A DNA stretch of 35,637 nucleotides from Pelargonium nanum (Eukaryota; Streptophyta; Magnoliopsida; Geraniales; Geraniaceae). Within the stretch, counting starts at the first letter, position 1, and each line of letters starts with the position of its first letter. This document shows positions 23,401 to 34,829 of this stretch, piece after piece. The stretch spans positions 1 to 35,637 of the forward strand of contig JAYMTF010000475.1 in the NCBI GenBank assembly GCA_036897485.1, written 5' to 3'. Both the position numbers and the translations under genes were made by a program. The notes under the pieces are model-generated. The model saw only the letters and a program-made list of their open reading frames with translations, was not told the origin of the DNA and ran no database searches.

Positions 23401-24507
23401 GTCCTCTTAAGATGTTTAAATTGTTTTGAGAAAATATATGAACCTGGTAAAGGGGCTTCATTGCTTCTAGTTTTGGCAGATTGTGACTGAAATATTTCAT
23501 ACTAAAATGCACCAACTGCCATTGAATGTACATGGAAACATGTTCTTTTCTTTTTCATAGACTGTAATCTGGAGTTAAAAGGCTGTACCACTTGTTGGGG
23601 CTTTAACTCTATTTTGATGCTTCACGACTTTCCAGTGTATATGAAAATAAGTAGGCAAAAAGATAAATATAAGGATGACTATTTGGTACGTTGGTTTGTT
23701 AAAGGTAGAAAGTGAAATGATTTTCATGTACGATGCAATGATCATGAAATTCTTTCGAAATTAAGCCTCTCACAATGGTGCCCCCTCGCATCCTGTTTAT
23801 TTTCTTGTATCGTAGACTCATTCTCTTTTAGAAAAAAACATAGGATTCCTCATTATGGAAACTGTGATTCGGAAAAAAGATTTTCCTTCCACTTTGCTAA
23901 AACTTATGCAAACAAACATGTTATTATAAATGCAATTAAGAACCGATCAATTGAGGTTCCTCTGCTTCCTCTGCTTATACTGTTACTAAGTTGTCTTACA
24001 AATGTTTCTTTGAACAGTAAGTTCTTGGGGTGTTCGTAGAACTAGTCCTTAATTTTTCTACTTTGTAACTGTTAAGTAGTTACTGATATCAACTGTTATC
24101 CTTTGCATGTGTCACAATGAGCAGGTGCTTTGGCCTGAATGCGGTTGGCAACCTGTTTCTTTGACTGATATGATTACTGCTGCATCTGTTAAAAAGCTTT
24201 ATAGAAAGGCAACTTTGTGCATCCATCCCGATAAAGTGCAGCAAAAAGGTGCCAATCTTCAACAGAAATATATTGCTGAAAAAGTGTTCGACTTACTAAA
24301 GGTACTCTCTAATTTTTCATCAATACAAAATATTGGGAAGATTATTTCCCTTTCTTCGGGCTGGCTGTATGATAATATTCTTGTTATAAATCCTATTATG
24401 TTTACTAAATATCTATGATGCTTCCATTCTGATTGATTCATTGTAATTTATAATTTGTAATACAATAGGAAGCCTGGAACAAGTTCAATTCCGAGGAGCT
24501 TTTTTGA
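17439..24507 (+). CDS. Auxilin-like J-domain protein (clathrin uncoating)
   Basis: Eight exons (17439-17995, 19598-21182, 21274-21412, 21511-21611, 21808-21873, 23056-23145, 24125-24301, 24469-24507) give 2754 nt and 917 residues, all GT..AG. The start [15 protein letters not shown] and the FDDL/FDD repeats match plant auxilin-related proteins 1 and 2 (Arabidopsis At4g12780/At4g12770, of similar length). The N-terminal half is low complexity with DPF and FDDL motifs typical of clathrin/adaptor binding. Residues about 495-690 are a highly charged E/R/A-rich coiled coil. The C-terminal J domain is residues about 847-912, with WPECGWQPV, the catalytic HPD at 880-882 and [11 protein letters not shown] at the end. 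By family, HPD stimulates Hsc70 ATPase to strip clathrin from vesicles in the cytosol. Introns 1 (1.6 kb), 5 (1.2 kb) and 6 (1.0 kb) are long and non-coding; intron 6 has a CA/CG-rich run near 23297-23321. Confidence 0.95.
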
Positions 24508-25050
24508 ACTCATCATTATTTTGCTTGCCCGAATATACTACTCAGCTACTACCACATTTGTTGGAAGTGGAAAGTACTGTTATAGCAGAAGCAATTCTCC
24601 TATTTGCTTCCATGAATTCACTGTGCATCATATAAAGTGGCAATGAGGCCTCATATACAGCTGCTGGGTTGCATGCATGAAGGTGAACCAGTCCCTGTTT
24701 TTTTCAAGTTATTGTAGAATAGCATTCCAGCAATGCATGTGTCTGAATCATCTTTGTACCTGTAGTTTGGGTTTTGCTGATGTGCAGAGAGAGCATCGTA
24801 CTCAGCCGCTTGCATCACACCTATGCCGAATTCAGTCAGAAAGCGGATTTGTATGAAATGAGAAGCTATTTTTTCTTTGTGAAATTCTTTCATTCATATC
24901 ATTTTTGTGTTCAATTGTAATAGGGCCTCATCTATTGATTGAATACCAGTAGTATGTTCAAGTTCAACAAGAAAACAGCAGAATGAGCATTGCATTATTG
25001 CCAATATGAGAACTTTTGAGTTGGATATTCCATTATATAATATTATACAT
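24508..25050. other. Auxilin-like 3' flank
   Basis: AT-rich sequence after the auxilin-like stop codon. It probably includes the 3' UTR; no exon, RNA gene or repeat was recognised. Confidence 0.4.
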
Positions 25051-25182
25051 ATAACGAAAGTTCATGGACCAAATTGGGTCGAATAACGAAAGTTCAGGGA
25101 CTATTTTGGGTTAAAAAACGATTAGGGACCAAAATTGGGTCGAAACACGAAAATTCAGGACCAAATTGGATCTTTTACCTTA
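25051..25182. repeat. About four degenerate ~30-35 bp tandem repeats
   Basis: Four related units built on ACGAAAGTTCAGGGACCAAA followed by TTGGGTCGAA begin near 25052, 25086, 25118 and 25146. Units vary in length and carry substitutions. The stretch is intergenic between the two converging genes. Confidence 0.75.
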
Positions 25183-25517
25183 TACTATGTTCAAATCTGA
25201 AAGAATTTTTCTAGTTGAACCTGTCAGAATTGTTTGTGACAGTCATTGGATGACCATTCAGTAGGATTGATCTCCTGAGTTAGTTTCTAACACATTGTTA
25301 GGTTTGATGTATGCAAGTCAGCAAGTGCCATTTTGTGAATGCTAAATGAAATCTTCAAGAGTACATATATGCATAGTGATGTATACAATGTCACCTCACA
25401 CATTGTCAACAATCTCAGAATCTGAGCACAATTACAAGCCTTTGATGAAGTTTAAACTCAGATTGAGGTGCAGAAGAGTACAATTTCTGGAAATAACTGT
25501 ACTTGAACTTAAAAATA

Positions 25518-25609
25518 GAAATTTCTAGTGTAAAATAAAGTCTAAATTACAATCTCGAATGTAGAAATTGCTAGCGTAAAATAAACTCTACATTACAATC
25601 TCGAATGTA
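25518..25609. repeat. 46-bp tandem duplication across the RPA-interacting protein stop codon
   Basis: Two adjacent 46-bp copies (25518-25563 and 25564-25609) share GTAAAATAAA and TTACAATCTCGAATGTA, with six or so differences. The right copy contains the last codons and the TAG stop (25588-25590) of the minus-strand gene; the left copy repeats that sequence in the 3' UTR. Confidence 0.85.
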
Positions 25610-28600
25610 CCACAATCTTGACAAGATATGTACAATGCAGTTAAGCCAAATCTATTTTGAATGCAAAACTTGGGTTTTGATCTACAACCTCCATCAAGAT
25701 GTTCTGCATGGGCATCTGCTAGTCGAACCCTCAATATTTCCAAATTAACCTGATATGCCAAAAAAAAAAACATTTTCCAAATAATCATGAATATGAAAAA
25801 CTATTGAGCAATCAAATTTTAACTTCCAAGACTTTCAATCGTTACCAGCTCAAAATTGGAGAAAACAGCAACAAGGTGAAACATTGCATGTTTGAGAAAA
25901 CGAAGCAACCATATGTATTTATTAGTTTGAATGTACATTTCTAGCGTTCGGATAGAAGAAGCTCGTGAGAAAAGTTCGACAGCCTTTAATAGCATTTTAC
26001 ACATCCAGATCTCATCATATGCTCTAACTTTTATTTTGAATCCATAACTAGCAGAGATAATTCACATGGGAAAAGGGGAACACAGGCTGTTAACAAGACC
26101 ATAACAAGAAAGACAACACTCCTAGTCTTGTTCAGACTGAAAAATAGGGAAATCTGAACTCAAGAAGTATAATTTGGGGCTAGGAACAAAATTATGAAAA
26201 ACATTTTCAACTTTAGATTTGAACTTCTATGCTTATGTCCACACAACTATTCCAACCTTGTAATAAGGAGTACTGAGTGAATTAACATGCAATGGTGTAC
26301 CTCTGAATTAAATGAAAGTGACTGGATGTGAGAACATTGGGATATCCAAAACAGTGAGTTCACATTCGAAGAAAATTGGATAAGATTGAGTAAAGACAGA
26401 GAAAGACCTCATTGCCTTTGCTGAGTTGAAGTTCACAAAGAGAGCAACTAATAAGATGACAGTTTTCTTTTAACTCTCCATGCTTACAGATGGGGCACCA
26501 TGTCTTCTTATCCACCTAGCATCAACATCATAAGATCTTATTGGTTTCGTTCTTTCCAATATCCTTAATTTCTTTTTCTTTCTCTTTTGCAGATAATTTC
26601 TTTGAGGATTATGTATGAGAAAGGGATCAAATGAAACTTCTGTATGATCATGTAAACCTCTAGCGTTGACCGAATTAATGAGGACATGACTCTAGACTAT
26701 ATGGCCATTATGAACAAATCATGGACAAGGCAACATGTAAGCCAATTCCTATACACACAGTAGGTCAGGATCCTTGTCAATGCCCTTAGTAACATGTGAT
26801 CAGATTTTCTATGATGGTGTTGGCTGAAATACGAAGATAAGAAATTTGGACTCTGAAGTTCAAGAATAAAATTTCATTGTTGTATGTGTGGTGTTCAGGC
26901 TTTCAGGATGGTTGACCTCTAGGAATAGAGTGTCTACGTTTTGGGTTTTATCATACTAAGGTTCAAGGAGAAGAAGTATTACAGCTAACTTTTCATAACA
27001 AAATAGTAATGTTCTGTCAGAACTCAGAAGTAGTAGAAGGCATAAACTGATATTTCTGTTTTCCCCTCTATATCAGACAATAACAAAGGGTAGGGAGGTT
27101 TAACTGGTGCAGACATGTTGCACAAAGAATATTTAACGATAAATGTGTAATAAAATATATTCCTCCGTCCCAAAACGTATCTTGTGTTCCTTTTAGGAAA
27201 AGAATAAGGATAAGTGAGTTAGTGTTTGACTTTCCCCCATATACCCTCATGTGACTTTGCTGGAACAAACTCAAAGGTTCTAACTAGCACATAACAGGGA
27301 CAATATTGATGATTTATACATAATTTACTTCCTAGAAAGGAAAGATGCACTCATTTTGGTAAAATCTGTAGAAACACAAAACACTCGTTTTGGGAGAGAT
27401 GGAGTATTAGAAATGCTAATTTGGATGCATACTTATGTACAAACATATTACAGTGGAGTATTGTACCTGCTCATCATTGAGTTGCATATGCTCATAAACA
27501 GCACGAGCCAAGTACTCGTCTTCTTCATCTAGCCAAATTTCGATATGGCTTTCTGGTTCTGCAGAGAGCTAGAGTCAACATCTAAACTCAAATAGATGAT
27601 TTATGACATGGAAAATCACAACTACTAGCAGGACTCACATATGACAGCTTTGTAAAAGCACCTTGTACTCAAATTAATGGGTATCATTTTCAAGATTAAG
27701 GAGATAAGTACTGTGCAATATGAAGGGAAAAAAAACATTGCAAACCTGAAAATTAGGGGAAACTACTTAACAAAAAGAAAATAATTAAACAAAATATAAT
27801 GAATGACTAAACAGAAGCCAACAGTAAATACATTGCATTTTATGATATATATTTTTCAGTTCGCCTCATTTTTCATTTTAATCATTCAACTGTCAGCAGA
27901 ACTGAACAAAATATCATTTTTTTTGTTAAAAGGAAACCTGTTTCACTGTTTCTGATAGGTTCTTCCCTAAGATCCTCATAAAAGATTCTTTGCATTTCTA
28001 GCAATATTTCCTCACATTCCCCTTGGTAAGCATCGTGAAGACCATCATATTCCCACAATATATCATCAGCTTCAGAGACAGTAGTTGAGGGTTCCAAGGA
28101 GTCATTATCTGATGTGGTCTTAAATTTTTTCAGCTCATCAGATACTATGTCTTGAAAAGCAGATTTGATCAAATCCTGAAATCAGAGAGAGAGAGCAGAA
28201 AATGAGAGCCAATATGGAACCAAAGATATGTTTCCACACAAAATCTAAAACTAAATAACAGCAAAAAATGCGCTGATGCACAAGGAAACACAGGGTAAAT
28301 AAACCAAACAGTATTTCCTCCACAATTTCAGTACAGGATGATTAAGTTCCAACTGAATTTTTCAGACAAATTAGGGTTTTGTTTTAAAGGACATGGAATC
28401 GATTCTTGTTTATGCATGTAAAGGAGATAATTACTACATCTACTTGAAAAAGGGAATCTCCGGATTCTTATAAAGGCAATGAGAACACGACTGGATCTTC
28501 TAACTGAAGGAGAAGTAAAATCAAACCAGGCACAATGAAATGCTAGATTGCATTGTATTGTTAAAACACAAGTTAACTACAGCCTACCACTAGTGTACCC

Positions 28601-29615
28601 TAACTCCATTTTTTTGTCATTTAACACTAAAGATACAGTACATATTCATCCAAGTCTTCGACATCCTCATTTCGTTTCTTCTATATACATTTATCACTTT
28701 ACCCTGTTACTTTGGACTAGGGCTGTTCACGGACGGGGACCCCACTCCGCTGGCCCAAAAACTCAGCCGCCCCACTCAGAGCGGTTTCTGAAAATCAGCG
28801 CTGCTGGCCATCCGTCCAACCCAAGAAATATGGGCGGTTTACACTGTAACGGTGGTGGGCGGTTTAGACACAAATGAAAAGAAAAATGAAGACTAACAAT
28901 CACCCAACTCATAAAAGTTATTGGACAACCTATTCTCCCGGCCGGTCCAACTAAGAACAATCACAACAAAGCGATTGAGATAGGCATAAAATCATAACAA
29001 TCATAAAATGTATATGCAATGGAATAACAACCAATTGGGAAAGTGGGAACTTAAGTAAATAGTTGGAGGGGAACCTTGTGATCAAAAGACTGAGAATCGG
29101 GCAATCTCATTTTCCATAGCAGGCGGCTCCTGTCTTCTCGCACCCTTTTGTAACAATTTTCTCTCAGCTACATTTTCACCATCAGGGCAATCATATTCAG
29201 CAATTCCATCACATTACAAATAAAAACAGTAACATCATCTAAAAATCATAAAACTAGCACAAAAATTAAGAACCCCACATTAAACCTAAAAAAACAACCA
29301 TCATGATATGAACATTTAGCATAAAGCATAGAATAACAGGTAGATATGAGGTTCCTATGGCTAAACTTAAACTAAAAAATATGAAAAATATATAACAGTA
29401 AGTGAATTAAAACTCATTTCATGTATATATATATCCAAATTTTGAGTTTAAAAATTAGAAAACGAAGAACAATACAAAAATTGCAGGAACATAAAATAAT
29501 TGAATAAACGGACCTTTTGTTTCCAAATGGGATAATTATTAAAATTAGATTGGGTTTTAAGAGAAAGGCGCTTTGGTATTGGTAATGGTATGGGGTCTCC
29601 GCAATTTTTCTCCAT
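25588..29615 (-). CDS. RPA-interacting protein (RPAIN family)
   Basis: Six exons (29514-29615, 29075-29167, 27938-28175, 27467-27558, 26408-26515, 25588-25749) sum to 795 nt and 264 residues with GT..AG introns. The N-terminus (residues about 22-60: SNFNNYPIWKQK then LRENCYKRVREDRSRLLWKM) is the conserved basic N-terminal module of RPA-interacting proteins. The middle (about 66-175) is acidic. The C-terminus is a cysteine-rich zinc-ribbon-like module: C182-C185, C194, C199, C202, then C233, C240, C254 and C257. By family it binds replication protein A and helps its nuclear import, supporting DNA replication and repair. The ATG at 29615 (MEKNCGD) was chosen; the frame is open further upstream but lacks family similarity there. 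Intron 2 holds a GC-rich hAT-like fragment (about 28718-28900) and intron 4 a Stowaway-like MITE. Site II-like motifs lie upstream. Confidence 0.93.
27160..27404. mobile_element. Stowaway-like MITE in an RPA-interacting protein intron
   Basis: The left end (TTCCTCCGTCCCAAAAC) and the inverted right end (TTTTGGGAGAGATGGAG) are flanked by TA on both sides (27158-27159 and 27405-27406). The 245-bp length, TA target and CTCCGTCCC terminus fit Stowaway. It shares internal sequence with the 7965-8454 elements. It lies in intron 4 (26516-27466), 63 bp from the exon 4 border. Confidence 0.75.
28718..28940. repeat. GC-rich, possibly hAT-derived fragment in intron 2
   Basis: A sharp rise in GC within an AT-rich intron starts at TAGGGCTGTTCACGGACGGG, which resembles the ends of plant hAT-type elements. 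No matching opposite end or 8-bp target duplication was identified, so this is only a fragment call. Confidence 0.35.
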
Positions 29616-30320
29616 TTCCTCTTCTGCGAGCTCTGCCTCTGCGTGTGTCGACGAACATGCCCATTGAAGAAGAGGCACAGTTATGAAATAGTAACTTCTT
29701 CGACCCGACCCGACTTGCTCCACACTCCACATCACTTTTTAAATGGGCCTCAGTTTTGGGCTATAATTAAGCCCATTGAGATTACAAGCGAAAGCTAGAG
29801 AAAGTAATTTGTTAAATAAATGATGAGATAATTACGAATTACTACTCCTAACACGAAACTATATTTTCTTTTAATTTTGATAGCATTTTACTAATCATTT
29901 ATGATGTGTCAAAACACATTTATTGTTCACCTATGATGTCTCAAAACAAAGATATACACTTTTCGATTTTCTCGACATTTCATTTCATACGTAAATCATG
30001 AATTTTAATTGGTGAATTCATTCTTTTTACCATATATTTTTTGCGCTTGGCATTCTCTTATAAGATACTCCATATAAATCCATATATCAGACATTTTTTT
30101 TTAATATAGTAATAGGATCAACAAATGATCACATTATGAATAATAAACTTGTCACTGAAAATCTTCACCCTGTCTTGCATATATGCTACATTTTACCATC
30201 CCTATTTTTCTCAACAATTCTGAAGATACATTTTATTGTGACAGCCAAGCAGGAACTTCCATGATCAAGTTCATGTCTTTGCACTAGTTTGCATGCACCA
30301 TTGTGCATCAACATGAATGG
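29616..30320. other. Upstream region of the RPA-interacting protein gene and GLYR1 3' flank
   Basis: This holds the promoter and 5' UTR of the gene starting at 29615 and, further right, the probable 3' UTR of GLYR1. It is AT-rich from about 29800 on; apart from the promoter motifs listed separately, nothing further is recognised. Confidence 0.4.
29744..29775. promoter_or_regulatory. Site II-like TGGGCY motifs upstream of the RPA-interacting protein gene
   Basis: TGGGCCT at 29744, TGGGCT at 29757 and an inverted GCCCA at 29771 lie 130-160 bp upstream of the ATG at 29615. TGGGCY boxes are common in promoters of plant replication and proliferation genes, which would suit an RPA partner. Confidence 0.5.
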
Positions 30321-33221
30321 TCATTGCTTTTTCACAGCCTCGAATACAGCTGAAAAGTCGAGGTCCCCCAACCCCATGCTTCTCGCCTTTTCGAATGCCT
30401 GTCATCACATCAAAGTATCAACCATCGGTTTAAATTCAATAATTCATTCAAAGTGGCATGCTTATTCTCGCGCAAACGCCATAAATGTTTATGTTAGAGA
30501 GAGAGAGCGAGATGATAAAAGAATGGAACCTCATTGGCTGCAGCGGCTACAGGCATTGATACTGCATTTTGATCCCCGAGGGCAAGAGCCAACCTCATAT
30601 CCTTCTGCATATGCTTCAGAGGGAATGCCGGAGAGTGATCTCCATTCATAATAGCGGGTCCTTTACCCCTGAACATCGGATTAGCAATTCCCCCCAAATC
30701 CTGCCAGAGATCAGGGCCTTTTAATTAGTTAGCTCAAACACTAACAGAAGTTAAAACAACGGTTTCTTCATCGCCATCTCACCAGCACATCAAGAAGAGT
30801 ATGCGGGTTCAGTCCACTTTCGCCGGCCAGTACAAGCCCCTCTGAGAATGCACTCATCACACTACAAAGAGTAAACAGAATAAGAAAAACCAGAATTTAT
30901 GGAGTGTATAAAGTATGAACACTTTTTAACATTTTGGTGCAAATTTATAAAACACATGTGAGGTTATTGAGATACAATCCAGCAATAGGTTTTTCATTAC
31001 TCTAGTTAGGCACATATCAAGTGAAAATATATGGGGTATCACAATCATCCAATGGATCTACTTCAACATAAACTGAGCAGTCCCAAGTGTTAATTGATTT
31101 GACATTTTCTAGGATTTTGTACCTTTCAACCTGCATTTTAACTAATTCTTGATTAAGAAATTTCTCTCCCTGGAATCAAGACATTATCTTCCTAACGTAA
31201 AGCAAATTTACCTGCCCATTATCATGTTGACAACAAGTTTCATCTTTGCTCCATTTCCAATCTGCCCCAAGAAGAAAGATTTCTTTCCCATGATATTAAA
31301 AGCAGGAATTGCTTTCTCGTACAAGCTCTACAATAAGAAAAAGTGAAACTGATGCAATTAACAACAATGAAAAACAGATACATTTGGACCCTTGCATGTA
31401 TTGTTTGGTGAACAAATACTCCATAGCAACTTTGAGTCACCGTACACTTAGATTGTATTACTAGAGATAAGATCAAATTTACAAAATACAAAAAACGTCC
31501 AATATTATGTATACAAAAAAAGAAGAAAAAACACTTGGCGCATCAAGTTATTAAATGATTTAGATAACCGTCACATGATTCGGCCATCCACAACAAAGGC
31601 AGAAACATTAGCTCATAGCCCGGGCACAGTTATTTGGATAATAATGCAAAAAAGTGTGCCTATGCAAGAAAAGAAAGTGCACGATTGTAATTAAGCTTAT
31701 TTACCTGTTCCCCAGCAGCAAGGATTACTAGTTGACCATCTTCTGCAGGCTTTTTGCTGCCTGAAACAGGAGCTTCAAGGAAATGACCACCCTTCGATGC
31801 AATTCCCTGAAGATATCAGATGTAAGCCTAATCAATCTATCTGAAAATGCACATTCAGATTTTGTTCCTAACAAGTCAATCTCAATATTGCAGATTCCAA
31901 CACCGAGTAATGTAAAGATATATAGCAAATAGCAAAGCAGAGACATTATCATAGAGGACAACTTATCTTTTTTTTTATCGGCAGAGGACAACTTATCTAC
32001 AATCCAACACCAATGAGAAAGTATACGAGTATTTTACAATCAGGTTTTATGCTTTGATGCCATTTCGGATTTTCCAACACAGAGAAACATTTTTCTTCAG
32101 AATAAACAAGTCAAAAGTGTCTAAGTTTCTGGGTTCAGTGCAAGCTTTCTGAACCTTGGTATATATAGACCAAAGTAGGGAATGCTGTTAAATCATTGCT
32201 CAATTGATTATACTATATGCTAAGCCACCCGAGTAAGCAAAAAGGAAATAGTCAAAATGAGACGGGGAACATGAAATTCGAACCTGACTAATTTTAGTAG
32301 AAGTTTCAGGATCAACTGTTGACATGTCAATGTAACCTTTCCCACTGCACATTTGCTCAAGAACTCCATCTTTGTCGAAAACCACCTAAGCAATCATCTA
32401 GCATCAGTAAGGCTGAGTGCAAAGTAGAACAAAAGCTGAGCACGGAGCACAAAACAAAAGAAGACACCAACCGAAAGAGCAGCCAAGGGATCAGCCAATA
32501 TGGCAATTGTTATGTCACACTTGTTGACTACAGCTGCAGGGGTTTCAGCAACAGAGGCACCATGCTTCACAAATTCATCACACTGCAATTAAGAGGTTCC
32601 AATACCAAACCAGACACAAATTAACCTCATGTTACCATTCTATTGTCAACACTTTATCAGGCATCAAACCATCTATGTTAAGGGTCAAAACTTTGGAACG
32701 ATCACACACTGCTCCACAGGGCCGTCTCAAGGATTTCAAGGGCCCTGTACCAAAAATGAAATTTGGATCCCTACAATTTTTAAATCGTGGTCGACCGTGA
32801 CCAATAAAAATAAACACAATAAGTTAATCAAAATCAATCAGTCGGTTACGGTGGAAGGGTCAAACTTTGAAACCATCACATACTGCTCCATCAAACTATG
32901 AAACCATTGTCAAAACTTTATCAGGTATCAAATCATCTATGTTAAGGGTCAAACTTTGAAACCATCACATAATGGTCCAGTGGAGAGTGATCAACCAATC
33001 AGAACTTCATGTATCATCATCCTCAACAATATACTGTTTTTATTTGGTTTCTTCAAAAGTTGAATGATTAATGAAAAAACAAAGCAAGTGAAGTGAAGGT
33101 AGTTGGTTACAGTTACCTTAGAGAGGGTTCTGTTCCAGACAGTGACATTGAAGCCGTTGCGTATGAGATTCATAGCCATTCCCTTCCCCATTATTCCCAA
33201 ACCCAGAAACCCTACCTCCAT
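30321..33221 (-). CDS. GLYR1: Glyoxylate/succinic semialdehyde reductase 1
   Basis: Eight exons (33117-33221, 32472-32582, 32284-32385, 31705-31806, 31212-31327, 30783-30861, 30530-30700, 30321-30398) give 864 nt and 287 residues, close to the Arabidopsis protein (~289). This is a beta-hydroxyacid dehydrogenase. It starts with the Rossmann motif FLGLGIMG (GxGxxG at residues 7-12), then the substrate-binding APVSGS at 118-123 and the catalytic-lysine segment [11 protein letters not shown] with K170. The C-terminal helical domain includes [17 protein letters not shown]. By family it reduces glyoxylate and succinic semialdehyde to glycolate and 4-hydroxybutyrate using NADPH, in the cytosol, protecting against aldehyde stress. 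The ATG at 33221 is preferred because the next in-frame ATG upstream (33251) adds only a poly-lysine leader. The C-terminus VKKQ is not a canonical peroxisomal signal. Confidence 0.95.
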
Positions 33222-33397
33222 CTTCTTCTTCTTCTTCTCTTGCTCTCTCAATCACTCTCAACCCACTGAGTCATGACCTTTTCCTAGTACAAAACTATAA
33301 ATAAACCTAGTTGCCATCACTGTCACTGTCCTTGTCATCCTCCTCATTTCCATCGCTCCAATCCATATTTATATTATAAAAAACAGATTCTTTACGA
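33222..33397. promoter_or_regulatory. GLYR1 5' leader and proximal promoter
   Basis: Directly upstream of the GLYR1 ATG the + strand is a CTT/TCT-rich run (GA-rich in gene orientation), typical of plant 5' UTRs. Only about 180 bp separate the ATG from the transposable element. Confidence 0.4.
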
Positions 33398-33406
33398 TTT
33401 AATAAT

Positions 33407-34820
33407 GGGGAAATTTCACATGTGTGCCATTACCTGTTGACTTAAACCATATGAGTGCCTAGAACTTTTTTTCAGATCAGATACCCACCTAAATTATGAC
33501 ACGACCTTTCCATCCGTTAATTTTAACGGATTGTCCAAAAAAAATTCACAATGCCCATATTACCCTTATGTTCAATGTTCTTGGTGTTCTTGAGATTGTT
33601 CTTGATACTTTCATATTCTTGATTTTTTAAAACAAAATTCTATCATACAAAATTACACAATTAATTTTGAAAAACACAAAATCAAAAACTAAAACTACTG
33701 AACCCAAAATTAAACACACAAAATAATAATTACAAACCCTATTGATTGAGTATTGGTACAATGTTGTCATTGAGTGGCACAAAAGTTTCACTATTGTTCC
33801 TAACTCCTAAGAACATCATTGGTTACAGAGAGGATGAGGCATGTTGTGGTTGTCTCCAAATCAAGCACATAAATCATTGATGGGTATATTATTAGTTTCA
33901 CAATCCACAGCAAAGCAAAGGTTCGACGAATCAGAGGTTGTCGGATAATGCATTAGTCAGATCCGTGGAGTTGTTTGATGGTGGTTTTTTGTGGGTAGAG
34001 CTCACCAGGAGATTGGTGTCGGAGATAATGTGGGGAGGGAAGTGGTTGCGCTGGTAGCAGATCCAGATCTTGGCGGAGAAATCAACACGAGCAAAGGACA
34101 GATCTGGGCGGATAAATCGACGTGGTTGCTCAGAATGTTGAGAATTAGAACTTGATAGTGTTGTTCTTATTTTTCTCTGGCAGCCAGTCAAGTACTTGAA
34201 AGATGAAGAAAATGGAAGATGAAGGAAATGGTCTCAGACACATGGTGGCTCTTTGTCATATTTCTTGCTTTCAACTCTCAACCAAAGTAAAGATGAAACT
34301 GCCCAAAGCCACTTGATTCTTCTTCATTGCACTACATATATTGCCTATTAGCATTACTGTATTCGATTTGTCATTTGAATACACCTACCTTACTTATTTT
34401 GAACCTTAAATCTGAGCCATAATGTAAAAACATAACTTCACAATCCAATTATTGTACAAAAAAATTGAGGGAGAAAGTATAAATTTGAGATATGGTTTGA
34501 TTTTGGGTTTTTATTTTTTTGACGATGTCGGAATCTTCAAGGACATGAATTTTCCAGCGCCGGAATCTTCATAAACATGAATTTTCCGACGATGGAATAA
34601 TCAAGTCTTTGAAAATGTTGGAAACACAAGGGTAAAATTGGAAATATTAATTTTTTTAATGACATGTGCAATGCACATGATGAAAAAGATCAATTTTCCG
34701 TTAAACTTAACGGATGGAAAGGTCATGTCATAGTTTAGGTGGGTATTTGATCTGAATAAAAGTTCTAGGCACTCATATGATTTAAGTCAATAGGTAATGG
34801 TACTCATGTGAAATTTCCCC
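33407..34820. mobile_element. Non-autonomous Mutator-like element (1414 bp)
   Basis: Long terminal inverted repeats of about 130 bp start with GGGGAAATTTCACATG at 33407 and end with CATGTGAAATTTCCCC at 34820. They are ~90% alike and reach inward to the CCGTTAA(T/G)TTTAACGGA core. A perfect 9-bp direct duplication TTTAATAAT flanks both sides (33398-33406 and 34821-34829). Long TIRs plus a 9-bp target duplication define the Mutator-like group. The interior (about 33540-34680) has no transposase motif. It contains a short open frame on the minus strand (33931-34191) without recognised domains and a ~36-bp internal repeat near 34525-34595 (CGGAATCTTC..CATGAATTTTCC). Captured host sequence cannot be excluded. 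Confidence 0.9.
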
Positions 34821-34829
34821 TTTAATAAT

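Noticed and set aside
28548-28960. Open frames on both strands in the GC-rich part of an RPA-interacting gene intron
   Set aside because: They lie inside an intron fixed by flanking exons and start in hAT-like repeat sequence.
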